DNA of 64,000 nt from Phaseolus vulgaris (taxonomy: Eukaryota > Streptophyta > Magnoliopsida > Fabales > Fabaceae), in the NCBI RefSeq assembly GCF_000499845.2, contig NC_023757.2, positions 4,746,118 through 4,810,117 on the forward strand. The letters are read 5' to 3'. A program made the translations under genes and the position numbers. Position 1 is the first letter of the stretch; each line of letters opens with the position of its first letter. Under the pieces are notes generated by a model. That model did not search any database, was not told the origin of the DNA, and saw only the letters and a program-made list of their open reading frames with translations. Positions 33,901 through 45,056 of the stretch are shown piece after piece.

Positions 33901-36900
33901 CCTTTATATCTTTTAATCCACCAATGTCTTCCCAAGTCACTTTAGGAATTTCCAGAGTAACACCTCTAGTTATACTTGGACCAACAACAGACCTTGCGTT
34001 CTTCCAATCTTCCATTGTTAGACTGAAATTACTAGCATCTTTTGCATTTGAGGATTTTTTTATTGCAAACATGGTGGCTTCACGACACAAAGCCTCCAAA
34101 TCAGCTCCAACATAACCATTGCACGACGCAGCAATAGACTTTAAGTCAACACTGGGATCCAAGGGAATTGTCTTTGTATACAACTGTAATAAGTTCGTAT
34201 GAAAACCACATAAATACATGCTATCACACACACTTCAGCAATCAAGACTTCTATGAAATAAGCAAAAAAATAAAACATTTTAACATTGAACTCTCTTCCT
34301 AACCAACTGCTCTGAGAAATTACACTAACAAATTTCAGTGGAGAGCCGTGAAAGCTTTCATATATGCAACCCATGCCCCTCATAGATTGAAGTGTGGACA
34401 ATGCACGATCCCACTTTAATTAGCAAGAAACATTCATGTCCTCAACCATGTCACAATTAAAAATCATTTTTTTCAGCTCAGCCACCTCTTCAACACATCT
34501 TGAACACCTCAAACCCGCTTGACCATTACTAAAGAAAGTAAGCTGACACCTATTATTGGTTAAACACTTCCTAGACACTACTGTAATAACAAAAAGTAAA
34601 AAAAGAAATTGAAAGAAAACAACTTCTATTATAAATAATGCATGATAATTTTTAGGTTTGTTTCCACAAGACTTAACTAGTTCTTTTAACTATTAAGAAA
34701 CATGTTCCTTATTTCGAATTCTATTGTGAAGGATGTTATTACATGAAAATGTAATAAATTAGTGTGAATATTATATAAATCTTAATTCTCAATTGAGATT
34801 TTTGTCACCTTGATAATATATGAGTGGTGACACCGTGTTCTATAACTTAAGACATTAGTCATGTTCTAGTGTCAATGTTATGTCCAGTATCATTGTCGGA
34901 GCCTCATAAGCTATAAATACTTGTGCAATATCATTTTGAAATTATCACTGAAAATCAATTTTTTCTCTCTTCAGATTGTGATTTTCAACATTACATATTG
35001 AGAAAGAGGTAAGGACTCCAAAATACCTTGGGGTGGTATAATCTGAATAACCAAATCATCATACAAGAGACAAATATTTTATATCACTAAAAGTTACCTT
35101 CAGAATTTGATAGCGGTCCTCTTCATTTGGGACAGTAACTTCGATTTCAGCATCAAAACGTCCAGACCTTCTTAGTGCAGGGTCAATTGCATCCACTCTA
35201 TATGCAGAAACCAGATACAGGAAATTTATCAGGGAAAGTACTCAAACACCAGATCAGGTGAATGACTTTAAGCAGTGTTAAGAAAGGCCTGTATTATATT
35301 ATTAAATCCATAAATTTAAAAAAAAAAACCCATGAAAATAATGAGATAAATTCACAGGTTCCAGACATCATCAAAAAATAGAGGATCAAATTTATAAAAG
35401 AATATCACATATCAGCACAGCGCTGTTAATGACCGATCAACATACAGAAAACAACTTAAACCACCCACTGTTCTTATTAATCCATCAGGAGGAAAATTAC
35501 AACAACTTCAACCACTCACTGCTCATAAACAATAATAACTTCTTCAATGGCATGCTATGAAAATTTTAAAGTAGTAGTGACATCAGGTTTCTAAACATAG
35601 TTTACAGGTTTAAAAAAGCTGGGTATGGGTGAACATTGAATTTCATAAGAGAACCAATTTGCATTCATTCCCAATAGTTTATATTTCTAAAGATTCATAA
35701 ATAATTATTGAGAACGCAGCAGCTAACCTGTTAGTTGATGCAACTACAACTACATCTGGTGCAGAAAAGGCTGGCTTATTTGAGTCCATCAGAGTAAATA
35801 GTTGAGAGGCAAGTCGAACATCTTGCTCCCTTCTGCATGTAGACAATTTGAAATAATGTCATCAGTGAGATTGCTACATGTATAAATAAATTCCTACTAA
35901 ACTGTATAATTACCCTAATAAAACTCAAAAAATTCACCAGATCCAGACCCACATGTTTCACTTTATAATATGAAGGAACAAAATATTGTACAAATGCAAC
36001 AGAAGTTCAAGACAACTTCATACAACTGGTCCAGAAATAGCAGAATAATACGTATTATTACTGAAATTCTGCAACTTGTATCAGTATGGTATGAATAAAA
36101 GAGATAAGTTTATAGGGAATTAGTAGAGAACTCCTCCACACTCAATAAAACACAGAGACAAAGTATATAGAATATCCCAGCAACTCAAGATGCCCGTTCT
36201 CTCCTACCCTGTCCCAATCTATTCTTCTCCAATAAAAACCTCAAATAGAAGTCACATTTCTAAACAAACAAAAGAAACTCTTCATTATCATCACTTAATA
36301 CACTTGACCTGGAACATCCAACACTAGCCCATTTATTGCCAATGACAACAAAGGAAACACCATACTGAAAACTTTAAATAACTTTTTAAAGGATATCCAT
36401 TAAATGATTTTAATATTTCACTCCACTCATGACTATTTTTAATATGCGTGTGTAGAGGGGATCCGCTTACTTTAGGAATAACTCATACACTTAGTCTGCT
36501 TATTATCACATTATAAATATTAAATTTCATCAACCAACCATTGAATTCTATCTCATTACCTCAATGACCATGTAAACCAATGTTACATAAATTCGACCTT
36601 TATAGGTATGTAAATCTTAGATTCAATATTGACCTCTTTTCATTACAATGAAGTTATTTCATAAAGCATCAAATAGATTTAAAATTTCATAATTGCTTTT
36701 GTAAATTTAAGCTACTTGATGAAAATATTCAATTTTACAGTTGGATTCATGAAATTTGATGTCTACTGTGAGAATATATTAAATGAAGTATCACAACAAT
36801 TACTCCTAGAGTATGTGAATTTTCCCCCAAAATATATTGACAAAAATAATAACCTAGTCAACAAATATCAATGAAATGATATTAAAATAAAACATTTGAA

Positions 36901-38549
36901 CTTCTGAATTTTGATGACACTCAACAGACAGACAGGCTACAACCTATCCACAAATCAGGCAAATGTAAAATGTTTAGGGTAACACATAACAGATTTAAAA
37001 CAAGTTAACGAGAGGTAAAATATTATAACAAAGAATATAAATAATGCAAGATTAGAGAGTCTCTCACAGGAGATGTTTTAATTTACATTAGAGAATACCA
37101 TCATCAAAATTGTGTTCACAGACTAAATTTATCTTATTTAGCAAATATGTCATCAATTGTTTCATACTTGGAATCTCGGCGAGCACACAGTGCATCGATT
37201 TCATCTATAAAGATAACCGATGGCTTGCCCAAGGCTACATGAGATGATGCCTCTGAAAAAGCATCACGGAGAATTCTCTCACTTTCACCAGCATGTGCTC
37301 TACGAACAGAGTGTGGACTGAAAATACATAAACAGACAAATAATGACAAGCAATTGATCAACGTCAAAGAACTCCAAACACTAGATCCATTAAACTACAT
37401 TAAAAAAGAAGAGTACCTGATAATTGTCAGATGTGCCCCACACTCTCGAACAACTGCTCGTACCAAACTTGTCTGAATAGAATTCACCATACAGGTAGAG
37501 ATATAACTAACTTTACATTCACAAACCAAGCAAAATGTAAGTTTGACTCATAACATGATTGCACCATATTAAGACATCAAATCCAACCCTGTATTTTTTT
37601 TGTCTATCTGTTTTTTGTCATTTTCATTTATTCCCATTGACAAATCTTGCCTTTATCCCTTCAACAACAGTCCAGGACTTTACCAACAGATTGTCTATAA
37701 TTGGTATCTGTTAAACGCTAGGGAAGAAAGAAACATTGAACTGAAACCATGTGTTTCTGAAACAGCACGAGTACTTTATTTATATTGAGTAAAAGGAATC
37801 AATACAATAAAAAGAGAATATTTTATATCCTCTAATAACAAAAGATGTTATACAGGAATAAATAAAAGTGTTCCTAATAATATACATATATAATCTACAT
37901 CGAGGATCAACTCCTTATTTCTATAACTATAACAGTATATTGTGTTATCAACATGAGGGCTATATTCATGTACTAATCAGACTGGTCTCAGTGGATTGTT
38001 GTCAACCCGCTCAGATTATGATGTATGATAAGTACCCAAACCCAAGTAACCTAATGCAAAATGGAGCAGCTGATCTGGTAGCTACTATGCTTTCAACTAT
38101 ACTAACTACAAGGAATTATGTATAATTAAATAAACAGAAAAGGCTACTTGGAAAATAAACAAAAAAAATTGCAGTATATTCTCTGTTCCATGTTAAGTTA
38201 AAAAGGGGATCATTTTTCAAAAGAAATCACCTTTCCAGTGCCTGGTGGACCGTACAGCAGCAATCCTCTGGACCACTAGAAGAAAATAAAATAAATAAAA
38301 TAAAAACAAAGGGACAAGATTCATTGACAGTTACAAAGAACAAGACCCACAGATTAATAGAAGAAAAAACATACTGAACAAAGGGAAAAATTGAACCTTA
38401 AGGCCAAGCTTCTGTGCCTCTTGAGAGAAGTGCATAGGGAATATGATGAGTTCTCTAAGGGCCTGAAGAGCTTCAGTGTTGCCACCAATGGCTTCCTCGG
38501 CTCTCCAGTGATTGTTGTTGTCACTTCTGTTGCTGGTACAGCTTTCCAT
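27991..38549 (-). CDS. CDC48B: Cell division control protein 48 homologue B (AAA-ATPase), 608 aa
   Basis: This is an AAA+ protein unfoldase-type ATPase related to CDC48/p97. The 12 coding exons are 38397-38549, 38231-38275, 37417-37472, 37168-37317, 35728-35832, 35098-35197, 33902-34183, 33660-33829, 32631-32759, 28855-28942, 28660-28737 and 27991-28461. Their total of 1827 bases is in phase throughout. The N terminus is short ([18 protein letters not shown]), without the CDC48 N domain. AAA-1 has Walker A GPPGTGK (60-66) and Walker B VIFIDEID (119-126). AAA-2 has GPPGCSKT (329-336) and FFDEAD (386-391), with the [10 protein letters not shown] substrate loop. A C-terminal hydrophobic helix at about 580-599 suggests a tail anchor. 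Length and residues match the CDC48B type (about 600 aa), not CDC48A or CIP111. Introns 2, 8 and 9 contain transposon sequence, but the coding frame is intact. Confidence 0.95.
29225..29431 (-). repeat. 3' LTR of the intron-9 copia element
   Basis: It pairs with 32335-32544 and is clearly homologous along its length with moderate divergence. Its inner side carries a purine-rich GAGAGGAAATG tract on the minus strand. Confidence 0.8.
32335..32544 (-). repeat. 5' LTR of the intron-9 copia element
   Basis: It is followed in element orientation by AGT and then TGGTATCAAAGAG, the primer-binding site. A third LTR of the same family is at 62424-62631. Confidence 0.8.
32920..33145 (-). repeat. LTR-like repeat R3 in CDC48B intron 8
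   Basis: Homologous to 37735-37935: both carry TTTCTGAAACA, GCTTTATTTATA/ACTTTATTTATA, GGAATCAAT.CAATAAA, TAATACATATATAATCTA and ATTTCTATAA.TATAACAG in the same order and orientation. The rest of this intron is unremarkable AT-rich DNA. Confidence 0.6.
34620..35040. repeat. LTR-like block in CDC48B intron 6
   Basis: It has a TATA context (CTATAAATACTTG near 34911), then a pyrimidine-rich TTTTTTCTCTCTTCAG run and a CAAAATACCTTGGGGTGGTATAATCT end. The layout resembles a solo LTR, but no partner copy was found. Confidence 0.3.
37735..37935 (-). repeat. LTR-like repeat R3 in CDC48B intron 2
   Basis: Second copy of the repeat at 32920-33145. Ends are not defined, and a solo LTR of a copia element is the most likely origin. 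Confidence 0.6.
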
Positions 38550-38551
38550 CT

Positions 38552-39930
38552 CTGCACAAATAACAGGCTGATGAGTGAGGTGGACAAGTCAAATATTTGC
38601 CTTGGAAAATCAGGACCCAAACCAGTCCTTAACTGATTCATTGTGACCAGGATAAGTTAGGCCACATTTTAAATATCATTGGCAGTGATATAAAACTCAA
38701 TCCAGTCATCGATTCAATCAAGTTATTGGATTGTTGATTCAACCAGTGAGTCACAAGTTAAATGGGACATGTATTGTGTATGTGAGAGAATCTATTTCCA
38801 AAGGGTATTTGGTTTTTAGATCTATCTAATTAGAAACAAGGAAATGGTACAAGTTGCAGCACATTGAACATGAAACAAAAATCTCACAGCGAGTACTTAA
38901 AGTAGCAAATAATTTAAACATATCAATACATGTTAAAAGAGCATTCCTGATCCTTCTTCTCATTTCGCCTATTATTCGAAACCAACGGTTCTCATTTACA
39001 ATACAATTTCCAACTACCAAATGCCAATCATATATAAAGAAACATCACAATCATTTCAGAAAGAAATTAAAATTAAAACACCATGTGACAACTTAAGAGT
39101 AATCTTCTAATGAAAAGCATTATTTGCAATTTAATTCTACAGCCATCACAATTGTAGGGAGAGTCATCCTCCATGTTTCAAACACCTCACCAACGCTCAA
39201 TAACACTAAACAGCAAATAATTGACGAACAGCAGAATAGGACAGGAAATAATGTGGGAAGTGGTGAAAGGCATACCAGAAACACGAGCAGGGCCAACCAC
39301 AACCAGGAGAGAGACAGTGAAGCTTGTCGTGTCGCAGAGGAGTCCTGTCGTGGACTTATAAGTTTCAGATAGATGAAACTTACATGAAATGGAATGAAAC
39401 AGATGAGATTATGGATGGAGACACAGGAGCAGAAGAGAGAATAGCAGCAAATTGCTTAAATAAAATTGAATTAAATGTCAAAATTGTTATTCATTTTAAT
39501 TTCAATATTCGTTATTCCTATGGCGGCCAAGTTCAATGAATTGCATTTCTTCACCATTTTCATAACAAATATTAAAATAATTGTAGAAAAGAAAATAGTT
39601 AGCAAAATTAATCAGTCTTAGTAAATAAGTAGCTGAAACTCTAATGGGTTTTCAATATTCTACACATCACCATGTCAGAAAAACTATGGAAAAACAGATA
39701 AAAGTAGAAGAAAATGAACCATAGCGTGGATGAAATTGAGGGTACTGAGTGCTTTGTTAACCGAAAATTCACCTCACATACTTTCTTATTCAAACGGTGC
39801 AATTCGCATGTCACTTCCTTCAGTTTCGGTGGATGAATCGATTGCAAGCATGGTGAAGCGGTAGAATTCGTTGGTTCTTAAATTGATTCTGTCGGTGTCT
39901 TCAACCTATACAATGGCCAGCTTGAAACTG
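38552..39930 (-). other. CDC48B: Probable CDC48B 5' leader exon and 1.2-kb leader intron
   Basis: Immediately before the ATG at 38549 the minus strand has a strong acceptor, TTATTTGTGCAG followed by AG and the ATG. A matching strong donor AAGAAA/GTATGTGAG lies at 39782-39781. This suggests a leader exon of about 39782-39930 and a leader intron 38552-39781. The start of transcription is not defined. ORFs inside the intron are not supported. Confidence 0.5.
39786..39851 (-). CDS. Candidate upstream ORF in the CDC48B leader, 21 codons
   Basis: Within the proposed leader exon, an ATG at 39851 in the context TTCACCATG opens a 21-codon frame, MLAIDSSTETEGSDMRIAPF and one more residue, ending TAA just before the donor. 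If the leader model is right this uORF would be entirely in the mature 5' UTR and could dampen translation. It shows no family resemblance. Confidence 0.3.
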   Translation of the reverse strand: MLAIDSSTETEGSDMRIAPFE

Positions 39931-42090
39931 TGAACTGAGTTATATTAACCCCTTTTTACAGCATACTTCACAAAACCAAGAAACCCTAATTTTATTAAAA
40001 GAGTTATAACATTTTTCTCTCTCATCTATCTGAGACTTACAAAGACCAAAGGATATTTATTTATTATGTATGAATTTTTGTTAGTCCTCCACTTATATTT
40101 CATTTTATCCCCAACTTATTTATTTTATAATAATATAAAAAGAGGATTATTCTCTTTGGTTTAGACTGATATTCTTGAATAATTGAAGTGTGTATATTTA
40201 TTTTTAAATTATCAGTAATTTTTTTATTTTATCGTATAATTAAAACATTGTCTTTGTATTTATTAAAACAAACCATATATTTATATTGAAAATATAAATG
40301 TACTAATAATAATATTATTTATTTAATTTAAATATTAAATATTATTATATTAAATAAAAAAATGTGAGACGCGCTGACTTTTTTTCTATCACTATTTTTA
40401 CTTTTATTTTTTTATTTAATATATTTTTTTCTATATCTAATATCTTTTTATTTTTATTTTTCTATTTAGCATCCTTTTATTTTTATTTAAAAAAGATAGC
40501 ACAATTTTCACTTTTAAATATTAATAAAATTATAGTTAATTTAAATATTTATAAAATTAAAATAGAAGAAAAAATAAATTTTGAAAATTTAAAATTAAAT
40601 GTATAAAAATTTATGAAAAAATATCAATATAAAGATAATAAAATAAAATATTTTATAGGTATTTTTATGTAAATAAATATTATGTATAAAATAAATGTAA
40701 ATCCCAAACCATAAAATGCTAAACTCGATTTCTCAAACTCTAAGTCATAAACTCTAAACTTCCAACCCTAAATCCTAAATATTATAAAAAAATATTATAT
40801 AATCATATTTATTATTATAAGTTAAGACATATATTTAAATTCACTAAAATTTTATAAATATTTAAAAATTATTCTTCTCATTTTTAATTAAAATTTTCAA
40901 AACATTTTTTACTTAAAAATGTTTTTAAAAAGTATTTTATTTTATTTTATTGATTTTAAAAAAAATTATTTTTTATTTACTCTAGACAAAGAAATAAAAA
41001 ATTATAAAACAAAATTCTAAAGAAACCAAATTCTAAGAAGAGTTTTTTTTTTAAGTAAAAAATGTTTTTAAGTAGAAAAATAAAAATAAAAGAGTGTTAG
41101 ATAGAAAAATAAAAATAAAAGAGTAAGAGATGAATAAATAAAAGTGGAATATTGATATTTAAGGGAAAAAAATCATCGTACGCCTAGTAGTAATAATAAT
41201 AATATAAGATGTAATTTAACAGTTTTTTTTTTCAGAATATTGAACTTATTTATTTAATTTATCGTTTCTTCTATTATGTTTTCATTTTTTTTTTTGTATA
41301 ACTCTATTTTACATCATTAGTTGTATTAAAAAAACAAAAAATATTTATTTTCATACATCATAGTAAATGTCTATTTTTTTTGGAATTGGGATATTTATTT
41401 ATTATGTATGAAATTTTTCTTAGTCCTCGACTTACTCAGGTTATACATTTTAAAAATAAATTACTTCACATGCATATTTTGGTGTAATAAAAATATATAA
41501 GACTGAGACAAATTAAAAATATTTAAAAATCTTTCAAGATAATCCAATCTCGTTCTATTTTTTAATATAATTTTTTAGATAAATCGACATTTGATTCTAA
41601 ATAAATAAAAAATTCAGGTTTATAAATAATTTACTAAATATATATGTCGTTTCCTTGACCTTCTTATTAACTCTTTAACTTTTTAGAAATTTTTAAGTGA
41701 AGTTAAGCAATTCTGATAGAATTTATATTTTTTTTTGTAAATTTTATTTTAAATTTAAAAAATCAACCAAACTAAATTAAATCGTAAAATACATTGTATT
41801 TTTTTCTATATTTATTATTTATTCAATTGTTTAATATTTATAAGTTTATGATTATAATTATATATATCAGTTTAAACTTTTTTTAATAAATAATCTAAAT
41901 CATTATAAAAAGTGGATATTATTATATTATAATTTTTTGTTGGTGTCATTTTTTAATTATAAAATTTTAATTTTTAATAATTAAAATTTAATTAATTAAT
42001 TACTTAAAAATAAATATTTTAATGGCATAAGCCCATATAGGTCTGTAGATAAATTCTGAGTCCCACATTCTCTCCCTTTCATTCAACGTT
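39931..42090. other. AT-rich intergenic region between divergent CDC48B and DCD genes
   Basis: No gene. A block of about 45 bases containing GATATTTATTTATTATGTATG and TTAGTCCTC occurs twice in the same orientation (about 40043 and 41390). Between them are inverted runs of CTATTTAG/AAATAAAAATAAAAGAG-type sequence. A small telomere-like run of CCCTAAATCCTAAA-type words lies at 40735-40780. The region presumably contains both promoters. Confidence 0.5.
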
Positions 42091-42122
42091 CATTCAGTAG
42101 TTTTTTTGGTTCGGTTACACAA

Positions 42123-42158
<36 letters not shown>

Positions 42159-42185
42159 CTCCAACACTTCACTCAGATTTCAAAG
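42090..42185 (+). other. Probable non-coding first exon of the DCD gene, with (CT)n
   Basis: A (CT)14 run at 42126-42153 lies in a pyrimidine-rich leader that ends TTTCAAAG before donor GTAATC. Such CT-rich leaders are common in plant 5' UTRs. The intron would run to the acceptor TTGTGCAG at 45042, about 2.86 kb; a small extra exon (about 42262-42281) is possible. Confidence 0.5.
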
Positions 42186-42768
42186 GTAATCTCTCATTCC
42201 AACATGATTTTACATTTCCCCCTTTCCGCGATTTCATTCAGAGGCTGAATTTCATTTCAGGAATCGAAAATTTCACTTTCGAGGTATAGATTTCATCGTT
42301 TTTGTTTTTGTCTAATTTTTAGTTTCTGTCTCGTAAGAATGTCTGCTTCTGTTAAGTTTCTCAAACCTAATCTCTGGTTATTTTGGGGGTGAAGGATTAT
42401 ATGGGTGCATGAGTTTAAGATTTGATTTCTTTATTTTTTTATTCTATGGCCCAGCAGTACTGGTAGTGCTTTTTAGGGTTTTAAAGAATATATTTTTCAT
42501 CCTCTGCTGTATTTCTTTTACCATTTTGCATGACTTTCATTTTCTTGTCTACTCTGTATAGCATTGCCTTTTTCTGTATATTCTGTTAAATTATAGCGAA
42601 TGATCGGATTCTTTAATGGGCTTTAATGTAAGTAGTTGTTTAGGGTTGCTCTTGGGTCTTACAATTGGCCAAACTTGATTTTGCAGTTCATTTGTTGAGT
42701 TGATTATAGAATATATTGTCTTTTTGCTTTTCTTTTGGATTAAAATATCATTTCCTCTTTTGGTTATT

Positions 42769-43215
42769 TCTTCTTTTTCTTTAACCAGAAGTAAAGAATA
42801 CTATTGCATTGCATCACTCTACTAATTGCAATCGCAACCAGGGTAGCGCTACAATCTGTACCGATTTTATGCAGCATTCTTAATACAATTAATAGAAAAA
42901 GAAATACAAAGTGGGGGGAGCCAAACCAAAACCCAAGAGAATCTAAATTGTGAGAGACCACATCTATCTCTTCAAAATTCAGAGATGATACAAGGAGGCA
43001 CTCAATCTCAACAAATAAAAATTAAAGTTCTAAGACCATATGCAGCTAACCTATCCGCACACCTATTTTCCTCCTAAAAAATGTGTGAAAATCTAATCTG
43101 TATATCTTTAATAGACTCCAAAACAATATTCCTTCCATTCCTTAACTTCCAAGGAACTAAAAAACTATAAAAAAAAATAAGAAGCTGTCACAGTAAGCAA
43201 ATAATCCTTCTCCCC
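42769..43215 (-). mobile_element. LINE (L1-type) 3'-end fragment, RNase H tail and poly(A)
   Basis: On the minus strand, about 43140-43010 reads through the end of a plant LINE RNase H domain, with IKDIQIRFS, one stop, then EENRCADRLAAYGL, the usual 'E.NRCAD.LA..G' signature. Downstream is a short 3' tail ending in an A-rich AAAGAAAAAGAAGAAA (plus-strand T-run at about 42769-42783), as expected for a LINE. It is 5'-truncated and lies in the leader intron of the DCD gene, antisense to it. Confidence 0.75.
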
Positions 43216-43859
43216 CAACGACCTCTTCGACCTTTCTGAATACTGATATCATTGGTTATTACTTATTACTGCTTACAAACAGCAATTTTATCGGTTTCTA
43301 CAAATGACATTGCCATTGCACTGTAGTGGACCATATGGTTGTGGCTATTGGTTGCTGCAGGAAACTGATAGCGTTGTGCTTTTGTGTCATGCAAAACGCG
43401 GCCAGATCAAGGAGGAGGGGTAGTTCCACTATTCATTGTTTGCACCTCTGCCTCTCCATTTTCCAGTCAAAAGTTTGGCTGAGCTCACCTGGATTTTGCC
43501 TAACCAATTATTTTCCAGCCAAACCATTCATTTTCTGGCCAAGTTTATTCTTTTCAAGCTTCCTCTATTATGCACAAAACTATTGATTGTTTTGGAGGTT
43601 TTGTCTTAAACTGTTTTCATACATTTCGTCTATTTATGTAAAATGCAATGGATGCCTAATCATTTAATGAAAAATAATATAAAAATCTACTTGCAATATC
43701 TTAGCTCATATATTTACTATTAAATAATTTATATAAATCCAATAAATAGGATTAGTAGCTGGCAAATTAAGGATGAGTAGGTATTGAACAAAAAGAATTC
43801 AGCTTAAATTGAGATTTTGTATGAAGTGATTTTTTGAATTATTGTTAGAGGTGATTGAA
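43216..43859. other. DCD leader intron, unclassified sequence
   Basis: No exon or transposon can be supported here. The open frame at 43326-43586 has no family resemblance. Confidence 0.4.
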
Positions 43860-43998
43860 CATAAAAGTTATTTGAGTATCTCTTAGACAGATTCTAACCC
43901 AATCATATAAAATTGACTTATAAGGTAAGTACTGCCAAGTTTTCTCTAGACTCTATTAAAGCCATATTTGTCGTCAATGTGGGACCAAGTGCCTTCTT
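43860..43998 (-). repeat. TRIM-like LTR remnant
   Basis: Read on the minus strand, it begins with GTCCCACATTGACGACAA and contains CTTACCTTATAAGTCAATTT and GATTGGGTTAGAA. These parallel the LTR at 63467-63585 (CCCACATCAATTAGAGACAA, CTCACCTTACAAGTC, GAGTTGGGTTTAAA). Confidence 0.55.
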
Positions 43999-44317
43999 GA
44001 GACGAGGCTGCAATTATGGTGCATTAGGGGTGACTACAATTAAGGTGGCTTTCCAACAGTAGCTCCGTTTATTTTATTACTAACATTTAAACACAACCAT
44101 GGTCTTCACGTTTGTACAAGTGATTTTAATTTTGCTCTTATTCCTTGTTTCAATTCCAATGCGCTTTATACATTAACAAAATCTCTACATACTTTGCCCT
44201 TATTTATCCACAGTTTTTAGGCCAAATGATTTTGTGACCATTGGCACTACTTTCTTTTTCATTCTCAGCCTCTCTTTAGTTGAAATGTTATTGCCTTTTC
44301 TGGTTTATGTGAAAAAT

Positions 44318-44992
44318 CAATGTTGTCAAGATCGCGAGTTAGATAAACGATCTTCTGATCTTGTGATCTTTTTGGACGAAAACGGGTTGGATCGTAGGTG
44401 GGAGCAAACTCTCTCTGGATCGAAGCGATCTAGCGATCCAAGGGTTGGATCGGACGATGCATCAGCCTCCACGATCCATGACGCAACCAAAAAAACCCTA
44501 TACCTAATAAATCCTAGAAACCTAAATTTTTCATAACATGTGCTTCTGTCGTGCCGTTTTGCTGCCATTGTGCTCGTTGTCGCCGCTCGTGCTCACTGTC
44601 GTCGCTTGCGCAACGTGTCGTCGCCGCTAGCACTGCGTTTCGTCATCGTCGCTTGCGTGATTCATTGCCTTCGTCGTTGTGCACCACTGCGCCCGCTGCC
44701 TCCGCCACTACGCACCACCGCCGCATTGCAATTTGCTGCCTCTGCTTTGCCACTACCTCTGCTCCGCCACTGCTCCACATTATTTGAATCTACTTTTAGT
44801 TATATTATGTATTTAGACCATTTAGTTATGTTATATATTTGGACAATTTTATGAATTATGAATCTATTTTTAATTATGTTATGTATAGTAGTAACTTGAA
44901 TAGTAACTCTTCCGAGTTGAGTTACGATCCTCGAGTTACAAGTTTTCAGACCCCTTTCGATCCGCCTTCGAGTTACGAGTTTGACAACATTG
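44318..44992. mobile_element. Non-autonomous TIR element in the DCD leader intron, about 675 bp
   Basis: The ends CAATGTTGTCAA and TTGACAACATTG are perfect 12-base inverted repeats. Inside are subterminal GATCG/ACTCG motifs (CGAGTTA and GATCC repeated in both halves). The middle (44540-44780) is a GC-rich run of GCC/GTC/CGC triplets. The style is hAT-like, but no 8-bp duplication is recognisable. The right end is only 50 bases from the splice acceptor at 45042. Confidence 0.65.
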
Positions 44993-45056
44993 TTCTTATC
45001 TTCTCTGGATGTACTAAAATTTTCCTTTGGAATCTTGTGCAGAGTGCCTATGTGAT

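Noticed and set aside
44540..44854. GC-rich 104-codon frame
   Set aside because: A run of GCC/GTC/CGC triplets inside a TIR element within an intron; compositional, with no protein family.
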